Part shown: one piece after another, positions 1 through 9,197 of the stretch
Layout of the letters: each line of letters begins with the position of its first letter
Position numbering within the stretch: position 1 is the first letter of the stretch
NCBI GenBank assembly: GCA_025642065.1
Contig: JAODUP010000008.1
Location: 1,474,605-1,538,604, forward strand
DNA: 64,000 bases
Direction: 5' to 3'
From: Paralvinella palmiformis
Taxonomy: Eukaryota; Annelida; Polychaeta; Terebellida; Alvinellidae
Program-made: the position numbers and the translations under genes
The notes under the pieces: generated by a model
Database searches by the model: none
Seen by the model: the letters and a program-made list of their open reading frames with translations, nothing else
What the model was told of the DNA's origin: nothing

Positions 1-490
1 GCTCGTTCAAAACTATCTGAAAGAAGAATATTTCAAACAGTAAGATGTTTAATAATGGGCGCATCCATCATCCATAATTTGAACGAATACATGCCAAACA
101 TCTGTGCTGCACTGAGTTGATCAGGCGGTTGATCCAGTATTGATCAGCTTGGTTCCAGGCTTAAGCGGGGTGACTTTCAACTGTACGAGGATGGGGTCGA
201 CGTCGACGCTTCGCTGAACAGCTCTGTCCAGCTGTTCCCAAACTGACTCAATACGGTTGATTGAGATGAGGGTCACACACAGACTAGTCTGATCGTGTGA
301 TATGACTTAGTTAAAGAAAGGCACCCGGAAATCGCTCCACGGTGGAATCGTGCGTTGTCATCCTGTAATACGAAAACATTTCCAAATTGTTGTGCGCATG
401 GGAGAACATGTGATCTGAGTACGTCACTCATGTGCTAATGGCTGTTCGTCGTGCCGTCTAAGCAACACGTTCCTATCCATAGCACGACCT
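1..490 (-). pseudogene. Tc1/mariner-like transposase remnant, cut by the window edge
   Basis: Read on the minus strand, about 410-300 gives VFVLQDDNARFHRGAIS, which resembles the second catalytic Asp block of Tc1-type DDE transposases (F-x-Q-D-N-A-x-x-H). Further on, about 250-150 reads SVWEQLDRAV, the usual Tc1 C-terminal block that precedes the third acidic residue. Several stops and frame changes separate the pieces, so this is a dead copy. It runs off the left edge, so the terminal repeat on that side is not visible. Family assignment rests on motif memory only. Confidence 0.6.
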
Positions 491-738
491 CCTCTGTATA
501 CTGTCACTTTTAACATACAGTTGTCTGGAAATCTTTTGGGTGATTATCTCCAGAATCGCAAACTACCATCCACTTTCCTCAGACAAAGCATTTACTCATC
601 CGAGAATGATGAAGTTACATACAATAACATATGCCTATTTATTCACATATAACATATTTGACTAAAATGAATTGCAAATGACAACATTTTCGATGAAGTT
701 AACAAGAATAAATCTTTAATTATCAACATAATGAAACA

Positions 739-784
<46 letters not shown>

Positions 785-1779
785 AAAACATATTTTGAAA
801 TTGGAACGACATAATCGGGAAATGTTAATACTGAGCGTCTGGGTGTATTTGGAAATTTTAATTTCTTCGTTGATATTCTGATAGAAATTAAATCACATGT
901 TAAGCCAAAAGATGGGTATAATAATATGTCCTATTGTCCAATTAAACGTTATCCTTTTTTAGCTGACCTTCTTGTTGGAATTATTGTCGTTTTAGAAAGA
1001 CCAAATGGACAGATTCCATTTATTCAGATTCCAAGTTTGTGGTATTTGTTGATTAGGATTAAAATAGTAGTTCCCTTTATTTTAAAGATTAAGGTTGCAG
1101 CTGGTAAAGATGAAGTTGTAGTTTTGTAGGGTTTTTTCCACCATTTATCTCAATGAAAACGTTCTGTCATCCCCAAACACCATTATGTTGGAGCGCATGA
1201 ATTATTGCATCTCACAAAAGCGAGCAGCCTTATATACTTTGTGGAAAAACTCAGTCTATCAACCGAGGGTGTGTAGAAACGGAAGACACTGTAACATGTA
1301 AGGGTGTTCCGTTGCCTTAACTTTATTCAAACGAAAACATGTTATATGTTGCAATTATAAATAATCGAGAAAGAAAATGATCAAAGTCGCTGCTGCGCCC
1401 TAGTGGTTATTGTCGGAACTATGCTTTATAATGGATTGTTGACGAATATCTGGTTCGTATCCGAAGTAAGGATTTATGGTTTAATCGGTCACAGTATCTT
1501 CATAATAATTATCCATTTTAAGCATTGAACATAAATACATAAAAAATAAAACACGAGGCTTTCAGCTCCCTAACCTAGTTCGGTAACATGATCAGACTTA
1601 TTATGTAGAAATAGTCTAATAGACAGTCTTCTGTTCTGACTCGTAGTCATACTGATAGTCTAGCTCTAGAATCTATTTTTTAGCCCGTTAGATATCATAT
1701 AGATAGATCTATATTGAGTTAGTTAGACATTATAATTATTACATATCTGCGTGGTATAGTATAGTGCCAGTGGGGAACC
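491..1779. other. No gene seen; AT-rich intergenic DNA with an AT microsatellite
   Basis: No ORF here looks coding: the 67-codon ORF starting at 926 is AT-rich and has no recognisable motif. A perfect (AT)n run of about 40 bases lies at 742-781. Nothing else is supported. Confidence 0.6.
742..781. repeat. (AT)n microsatellite
   Basis: Perfect dinucleotide run of about 20 units. Confidence 0.95.
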
Positions 1780-2225
1780 GGACACTTCGCCCTCTTGGAC
1801 ATCTCGCCCCCGGTAAAATGAGACACCGAGACACTTCGCCCTCTTGGACATTTCGCCCTTATTGAAATATTATTTATTAACCTCCATGATTGGAGAAGGA
1901 ACAAACATGCAAAGAACAGTTATTATATCTAATGGGAGCGGAGTTGGTCTAGTGTTCAATTGTATATTTATTAAATACGTTTCTGACTCACTTTTACCTG
2001 ATTGAACTAATGTATTGTTAATTTCTATTTGGCATTATTAGTGAACAAAATATACTATACTATGACTATTATTAGACTTAAATTAATTGATTATGATCAA
2101 CAGCTTATTTTGTTAAACTCTGTTATAAGATTTCATAAAATAAAGTTTAATTAAAAATGTTTTGCATAAAGATAAATATTTGATAACACCACCCTGGGGC
2201 TTCTTACCACTACGAAACCAAGTTA

Positions 2226-3770
2226 ATGCTCCACCAGGTTTTGCAATCCGTATGCCTCCCATTTCACCAGCTACTCCACAGAGCTGTGCCTGATATCAGT
2301 ACCATGGCTGACATAACTCACTGTAGTTTTGTGGTGCCTGAAATCATTGAACACCAGGACATTGGTAACAAATTACCAGCTTCTGTTATTGCAGATGAAC
2401 TTCCTGAGCTTTCATACAATGTTGTCGAGGGAGCAACAGGTCACCAGAAAACCCATCTAGTCTCTTCCCACAATCATGTCTTCAATAAAAAGAAAACCTT
2501 AAAATCATGGCACACTGTGTGGCAGTATTCCGTAAGAAAAAAATGTATTGTTCTGCCACTGTAAGGCAGATTGGAGATACATTTGTAAATGGAGCTAATC
2601 CTCACATCTGTGTGACGAAAGCTTCAGCTTTGTCTGGTGCCAAGATCCATGCACAGCTTTGTGGCCAATGTAAGATGGACACCCACAGCTCAGCCAGCAG
2701 TATAGTGAATGATGCACAGAGTTCCCTTTTACCTACAAATGTACCAACCGATTCATTGCCCCAGGCATCATCATTGATGCATAAATGTAAGCTGCGTCAC
2801 AAACACAGACCCATTGATCCAGATAGCCTAGATTTTGAAATAGAGCTAAATGCCATTCCAGATGATTTTCTGCGTGCTGATCTCTATGTTGGCAATAAAC
2901 GTCACCTCGTTTTCTACAACATCTCCTTTCTTCAGCTAAGGAGTGGTATGCTGACGGGACTTTCAAGTCAGTGTCCAGTTGTGGACTATTCATGTCTTTA
3001 TCTCAAATGGTGATTCCATAAAACAGGTGCAAAGTGTATTTGTTCTGATGTCAGGCAAATCAGCTGAAGACTACAAAAGTGTGCTGAGCCATCTTATGCT
3101 ACAAAACGACTTTGTTCAGCTACAGTGCATCATGATAGACTTTGAGGCCGTTGTCTGGAATGCGTTCCGGGACATGGTGCCCAACGTTGTTGGGAAAGGG
3201 TGTCACTTCCACTGGACACAGCCCATATATGGCGGAAAGTGCAAGATCTAGGGCTCGCTGTGTCATACACATCGGACTTATCTGTCTAGAAATTATTCGT
3301 AGACTCTCCCATTTCTTCCACACAAACATATCGCATTACTCTTTACAAACATGATATTACTAGACACACCAGCATCACCAATGCCCCCACTTCTTTGTCA
3401 ATGTTTAAACTATATACAAACAAACTAGATTTATAGCAACATTTGGCCCCCTGCTTCCTGGTCGATCTTCAACCGTGCAGTGAGGACCAACAATAACTGA
3501 GGGGCAGCATAGGCATTTAAATGCAAAGATTTGCCGACACCATCTCCCTTTTTATCAATTAGTTCAAGTATTGCACCGGGAGACTCAAGTGGTGGATATA
3601 CAGACACAGTTTATGGCGGACGACAAACTTCATCGACATCTGAGGCACAAGTCCAAATCAGACCAGACACGTTTATTGCCAACATTGTCTGGGACAAGTT
3701 TACAGCTCGAAATTTAACTCCCCAAAAAATACTCAAGAGATGTTAGTCAGATCTATAAGCTGAGTATTCG
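2226..3770 (+). pseudogene. MULE-type transposase with FLYWCH-like N-terminus, frameshifted
   Basis: Pieces in different frames line up as one protein. A zinc-finger-like N-terminus (SVRKK, YCSATVRQIGDTFVNG, then PHICV; about 2510-2625) resembles the FLYWCH finger common in animal Mutator-like elements. Next comes DFEIELNAIPDDFLRADLYV (about 2833-2890), followed in another frame (2979-3251) by VQSVFVLMSGKSAEDYKSVL, IDFEAVVWNAFRDMVP and GCHFHWTQPIY. These match the MULE core: a catalytic Asp in the DFE block and the C-x-F-H-W block. A more broken C-terminal part follows (about 3450-3770, including HLNAKICRHHLPFYQL). There is a frame change near 2540, another near 2980, and stops after 3250. 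No intact transposase is possible. It lies inside the inverted ends at 1780 and 5150. Confidence 0.75.
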
Positions 3771-3784
3771 CTGATAGATATACC

Positions 3785-3880
3785 TATTAATTGTTTCATG
3801 TTCATCCATAGTGTATTTGTATTGCTAATTGTATTATGTTTCATCCATTCGTAATTGTCTTATGTTTTATCCATTGCTAA
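3785..3880. repeat. Short imperfect tandem repeat (about 28 bp unit)
   Basis: Three imperfect units of the form ATTGTMTTATGTTTYATCCA occur in a row. The same unit reappears once at 4751-4770, just beyond the nested fold-back element. The array therefore appears to have been split by that insertion. Confidence 0.55.
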
Positions 3881-3890
3881 TAAGCCTGAA

Positions 3891-4742
3891 GCATGATGAC
3901 GTCATAAACCAAAACAAACCAGCCATGCTTTGCATTGTGAGATTTATAAGGGGTCTGCTGAGTGATAATACTAGAATATTCCCGCCATTTTAACCTTAAA
4001 CGTCCATGTTCCAGATCTGTTATAATCATGCCAAAAACTAACTTCTGTGTACTGTTTAACTCTGCTTCGACACCTAAAAAGCCGGCACTGTTGAAAAATT
4101 GTATTCCAAAACTAAAAATCAGATTATAAGTATATGCTAATCGTCCGTCATTGCTACATAAGTACATTATAAATGATAGTAAAGTGTGGTATTCAACATT
4201 GTAAACCATAGTACAATAATATTCACTGCACATAACAAAGACTTTTAAAATGTGGTGTTCATAATAAATCAGAAGAATAGAGTCCAGTATATTGGTAAAT
4301 TTAATTGATGGATATATTAATATATGGTAAATTACACTTTATTTACCAATATTATTATCTATGATCTGATGGATAATAATATTGGTAAATTACACCTTAT
4401 TTGTGCCTTTCACTGTTTCAGTCAATCCTTACACTGACACTGTAATTATACAAATTTGACTTGCAGATTGTCATTTCGAATTAAAACTACCCAACGCTTT
4501 CTCAGCGTTTCATCCCGCTGCCAACACATATCAACTTAAATGTTTATATCGCTTACTAGTGGCATGACAATACGGTACGCAGGAGTTACTCAGTTAGTTT
4601 TTGGCATAATTATAACAGATCCGGAACATTGACGTTTAAGGTTAAAATGGTGGGATTATCATGGTATTATCGCTCAGCAGACCCCCTATAAATCCCACAA
4701 TACAATCCCTGGTTTGTTTTGGTTTGTGGCGTCATCATGCAG
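3891..4742. mobile_element. Fold-back element with about 150-bp inverted arms
   Basis: The arm at 3891-4045 is repeated inverted at 4591-4742 with roughly 90% identity by eye. It begins GCATGATGACG and contains TAAGGGGTCTGCTGAG and TTTTAACCTTAAACGTC. The roughly 545-bp loop contains a further perfect 18-bp stem (TTTACCAATATTATTATC at 4342-4359 against 4372-4389) and no coding potential. Long arms with a non-coding loop are typical of a non-autonomous fold-back or MITE-type element. It sits inside the Mutator-like element. Confidence 0.7.
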
Positions 4743-5244
4743 TGGGTCTATTGTCTTATGTTTTATCCAGCACGTAGTTGTATTATTATTCTGTTTTATA
4801 TTTTGTATATATTTATTATATTAACCCATTGTAAATATTAGTGTGTTGTGTGCAAATAAATATCAATGTCATATGTCATGTTAATTGCAACCAATCACAA
4901 AACAGCCACATACTAAATGCAGAACTGCTGAAACCAACAAAAGAAACAATGCATTTATATATACACACAATATCAATATTTGTGTCAATAGTTAATATTA
5001 TTGTTAGAAACATTATAAACACATATGCTGATAACAGTTAGCATCAAACATTTAATATAAAAGAAATAATTTATTATCGAGGGCGAAGTGTCCATTTTTG
5101 TGAGGGCGACGTGTCCATTGGGGCAAACTTGTAAAGGGGGCGAGGTGTCCAGTAACCGTGTTGGTGCACATACGAAGTAAACTGTGCGATTGACCGTGGG
5201 CTTGGCACCTCCATTTACACTGGGTGTTGTTATTTTTCTGTAGT

Positions 5245-5275
5245 CACTTGACTTGTTAGCACTACAAGTCAAGTG
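5245..5275. other. Perfect 12-bp hairpin
   Basis: CACTTGACTTGT at 5245-5256 pairs with ACAAGTCAAGTG at 5264-5275 across a 7-nt loop, just outside the right end of the Mutator-like element. Function unknown; it may be chance or a transposon relic. Confidence 0.5.
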
Positions 5276-5744
5276 CTATGTGGTTTTTTTTACCAGATAC
5301 GATTGAAATGGTGTCTGGTGTTGAGAACTCAAGTGACCATATCCAGAAATGACTTTGAACCCATACCTCAGTGATGCAATATACAATTTAACAGCATTGT
5401 GAATAAACTAGGAGCTATGCCATATGGATTATGACACTCCATAATCACTTGTATATTTACTAACTTTTTCAGGATTCAGATAGTTTGTTATACTTATAGC
5501 AATTATTTTGAGGTTTATGAGAAGTGCCAAACAAATGAAAAAAATTTATAGACTAAGGTGTTGATAAGTTTTCAAGTTTAACCAATAATAGTTGTGTAGA
5601 GAAAATCAGACACTGAAAGCTTCTTCATATTTATAATTTAAGCAATAACCTGTTATAAATTGTTTCCAGTAACAGATACAATTTCAATCAGGAGGTGCAA
5701 CCGTGTTTTTGTTTATTTAGAATGAAGAAGTCAAGTTAAAACCA

Positions 5745-5924
5745 GGGTGCCTCCGTAGTCTAGTTGGTTGCATGTTGGATCACAGACCACTGAGTTCGAA
5801 TCTTAATGTGGGCGTATCTGAAGGTTGTTTTATCTTTGACTTGGCTTCATTACCTTTGGAGGTTGCATGCCCCATTTAGCCTACCATGTGCACAAAAGTG
5901 GCCATAAAACATCAATCATCATCA
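5745..5924 (+). mobile_element. tRNA-derived SINE, family 1, with target-site duplication
   Basis: The head has a pol III A-box-like TAGTCTAGTTGGTTGCATG and a B box GAGTTCGAATCTTAATG. The family body follows (GGGCGTATCTGAAGG, TTTAGCCTACCATGTGCAC, AAAGTGGCC) and then an (ATC)n tail. It is flanked by TCAAGTTAAAAYCAG at about 5731-5744 and 5925-5939, a target-site duplication with one mismatch. It sits about 115 bp upstream of the XPA start codon, so it may affect that promoter; that is inference. Confidence 0.85.
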
Positions 5925-6040
5925 TCAAGTTAAAATCAGAGTGCATGCTAAGAATTACAATTATTCTGCTGACCCGTTTAAACATATTTCATGTTTTTTT
6001 TTGGATTAAAACTGTTTCAGGGTGAAGTGAATCATTAGCT

Positions 6041-8773
6041 ATGGCTAAATCTAAATTGGACAAAGAAGCAACACATTTAAATGCAGCAGATGAATCAGCC
6101 AAGAATGATGGTGCAGTGAAACTAAGCGACTCACAGCGTGCCAGGATTGAAAGGAACAGACAGAAAGCTTTGATGCTGAAACAGTCCAGACTTACCAGTC
6201 GACCATATTCATTGGATCACAGTCAAAGGTCAGAGTATTGTGTGGTAACCAAGTCAAGTTGCCACCATTTTATTAAAACCTATTGTGTAAGAACAGAATA
6301 TTGTATTATTTGCCTAGAAGTGAAAGAAATTGGATTATGTTGAAATTTATATTTCTCATGTGATTTCTGTGTCAGAATTTTCTGAATAGAAGATTTAAAA
6401 TGAGAAAATAGTGTTTGCTTTATGATTCAAATTTGTGTGATTGTAATTGAGCAATTTTCAAGTAATTATAATCGAGAACCTCTTTATGCTATTGTTTTGG
6501 GCATGTGTGGTATAACCTGATGAAAATGAACAGCCACATATATGTTACAAGCAATGAGTGAATTGCTTCTTGTAAATATGAATTGTATACGATGCCCTAT
6601 AAATAAGTGAATTTCACGACAATCTGACAGGTCTCGTCAAACGAAGGTTCCTAAACAACCAGTAGACACAGGTGGAGGGTTTTTACTTGAGGAAGATGAT
6701 ACGGAGCCAAGTCCAGTAAATATTGTACATCCTGCACGTTAGTATGTTCACACAGTATTATTCACATCTGCAGTAAAAAGCATAGACAATAACTGTGTAT
6801 TAGATGGAAATAAACCTGACTGGTAGGATCTCTTCCTCCTAATAATGATTGGTATTTGTTTTACTAACTCTTGTAGATATGCTGTGTTCTGGTTGTGAGT
6901 TGTAAGTTGGATCCAAAAATGAGCATTAAAAACACATGTTATAGAAAAGATGTTTAAATGGTTATTCATGATATCAATTTAGATTGTGCCTATTTTTGTT
7001 TACAGCACCACTGTTAGGTGTTGATGCTTTACTCTGTGAAGAATGTAATAAGGAGTTCATGGAGTCTTACCTTTATGAAAAGTTTGACCTTCCTATTTGT
7101 GACAAATGTAGGTTAGTGATTATTGCAGAATGTTAAAATATCAGTCATACAAGAATTGTACACTCAGCTTTGGAACAGTAAAATAATGCAGCATAAGTTA
7201 AGCTCAAGAATTTAGTTTGTGGTGATATTCCCCCCCCCAATCTATATTCTAGCTATGACCACAATTGAAAAGCTGTTTTTTTCCCAATTCTTCAGTGTAA
7301 TGTTCATATGCTGCCACTCTAAAATTACTACATTATCTTTTGCTTCAAATTGTGGTGTTAGTGGGCGAGATCTAGTATATATTCTCATTCTGTTATTATA
7401 CAACAACATATGGTTTAATTCTTCTCCAGTGTTTTGATTGATAAATTGATTTGTTTATTTAATGATTGCATACTTTGCTCAGTTATAAAATATTATCTTT
7501 GCTATAAATGATATCAGTTAATCATTTGTGTTATAGAGATCCAGAAGAGAAACACGCATTAATATCAAAATCGAATGCCAAGGACATATACCTTTTAAAG
7601 GATTGTGACCTGGACAGAAGAGAACCCCCACTGAAGTTTATAGTGAAAAAGAACCCACGAAATGACAAATGGGGAGACATGAAACTGTATCTAGAATGTC
7701 AGGTTTGTACATTGTGCTATATTAGCCAGATTAATGTATGGCATCAGGACAACATATACAGTTATGCATGGCCTCAATTTTCATTTACTTCTTTTAAAGA
7801 TCACTGACATGGCTCTTTTTACATTATTGGTTGGGATTTTATACTAAGAAAGGTTTTGGGGAATTTGTAAAATTATACAAACAGTATTATCATATATACA
7901 AGAATACCGTACAATAATAGAAAAGTACCACTCCAACACTGCGTCATGTTTAGGTATCTGAGAGGGCTTTAGAGGTCTGGGGATCCGAAGAGAAGCTTGA
8001 AGAGCAGCGTGAGGTCAGAGTTGCTAACAAAAACAAGATGAAGCAGAAACGATACAATAAAAAGGTTAAAGGTATGTTTAGATGGATACATCCATCTTTA
8101 GCAGCCTCTTGGTCATATATCCCAGGTGAGATGAGTGCCAAGGCTAAACAAAGTTGTCATTCAGTTCATCGTCTAACAGACACAGCGTCAATTCCATATC
8201 AAATGTATCAATTCCATTTTTTACCTACTACTTTTTCCACGAGTAGGTACTCCGAGTACCTACTTGGAATACCTACTCTGAGGTTGTCATGGAAGAAATA
8301 TTTCAGAATTAAAAAATTAAATGGTAAATTAATCAGTGGATTTAATTTTGTTGTAGCAAACATCAATTCAAATTTTATCGATTCCAATTCTATTTACTTT
8401 AAATAAGCAATTCCGGAATTGAAATTGACCCCATGTCTGTTGTCTGAAGAAAACCAAGTTATATATTATAAATCTGTCTATTATTATTAGATATGGAAAC
8501 CTCTAAAACTAAAGCAGTGAATGTATTTCTGCCAAAATCTATTAAAATATAACGCAATGTTCTCATGTGTGCTTGCGCACGATAGACGAACTAAAAGTTT
8601 TTGTATTCTGTTTAAATTTAGAATTACGATTGGCAGTACGTAGCAGCCTGTGGAAGCCAAATACAGGAGTGCATGAGCATGAATTCGGACCAGAGACATA
8701 TAATGAAGACAAAGATGAATACATCAAGATGTGTTTGTCTTGTGGACACACTATATCTTATGAGAAAATGTGA
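6041..8773 (+). CDS. XPA: DNA repair protein XPA (xeroderma pigmentosum group A), 6 exons
   Basis: XPA verifies damage and acts as scaffold in nuclear nucleotide excision repair, binding RPA, ERCC1 and TFIIH. Exons: 6041-6228, 6631-6737, 7006-7111, 7537-7702, 7954-8071, 8622-8773. All introns are GT-AG and phases agree, giving 278 aa (human 273). Residues 32-50 contain [17 protein letters not shown], the conserved N-terminal nuclear/RPA32-binding block. The zinc finger is C109-x2-C112-x17-C130-x2-C133 ([11 protein letters not shown] to ICDKC). Then come [20 protein letters not shown] and WGDMKLYL of the DNA-binding domain, and the C-terminal TFIIH-binding [13 protein letters not shown]. The start follows AGCT and is the first ATG in frame. 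A TTTCAG just upstream (about 6013-6020) suggests that the 5' UTR may be spliced. It is convergent with SNAPC3. No break seen. Confidence 0.97.
8190..8440. repeat. Dispersed repeat in XPA intron 5 (inverted copy near 46.2 kb)
   Basis: About 250 bp inside the last XPA intron matches 46237-46500 in reverse orientation. Shared features are a palindrome AGTAGGTACTC-C-GAGTACCTACT (8242-8264 here), a GAAATATTTC(A/T)GAATTAAAA block and CAATTCCGGAATTG near one end. No coding potential. Likely a short non-autonomous element. Confidence 0.65.
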
Positions 8774-9004
8774 CGAAAGTATATTTTTATCTGTGTCTGG
8801 TTGAGGGGTGTATTTAATATTTATTTATTTAGAACAAAATGTGCTGAAATCTAATTATATAATTGTTATTACAGGCATTTATATTGTTTCACTAATTCTC
8901 AGGTGCCCATTTAAATAGCAACTACTGCATGACTCGTTCATATAAAAACCATATTCTTATGCAGCAGAAGAGCCGAGATATATTTGTATAACACCAGACC
9001 ATAA

Positions 9005-9062
9005 ATTAAAAAAGTCTAATTAAAATATTCAAAATACTGTAGTATAAAAGTGGTGTTTTATT
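9005..9062. terminator. Opposed poly(A) signals of XPA and SNAPC3
   Basis: On +, ATTAAA at 9005-9010 and 9019-9024 lies 232-246 bp past the XPA stop. On -, AATAAA (TTTATT on + at 9057-9062) lies about 140 bp past the SNAPC3 stop at 9198. If both are used, the two mature 3' ends would abut or overlap slightly. The signals are visible; their use is inferred. Confidence 0.5.
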
Positions 9063-9197
9063 TTGTATATTAGTAACGACGTGCTTTAACAGAAAATAAT
9101 ACTTGCCTTTTAGCAAGTGAATTTAATGGCTTAAAGATAAAATTTAAAGAAATAACTTAAACAACACATTATGATTCTTCTTCTTGTACATCGCATG

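Larger units (their letters stand above)
1780..5150 (+). mobile_element. Mutator-like DNA transposon with inverted, iterated ends (decayed)
   Basis: The left end carries the motif GGACACTTCGCCCTC and variants at 1780-1860 (GGACACTTCGCCC, GGACATCTCGCCC, GACACTTCGCCCTC, GGACATTTCGCCC). The right end at 5075-5150 carries the same motif inverted (GAGGGCGAAGTGTCC, GAGGGCGACGTGTCC, GGGCGAGGTGTCC). Both ends run inward into a similar AT stretch. Between them is a decayed MULE-type transposase on + (2226-3770). Inverted terminal repeats plus a matching transposase make this one element of about 3.4 kb. I could not define a clear target-site duplication: the flanks share only short AACC-like matches. 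A separate fold-back element is nested at 3891-4742. Confidence 0.75.

Noticed and set aside
6748..6969. Minus ORF inside XPA intron 2
   Set aside because: No motif, and it overlaps a spliced intron of a well-supported gene on the other strand.
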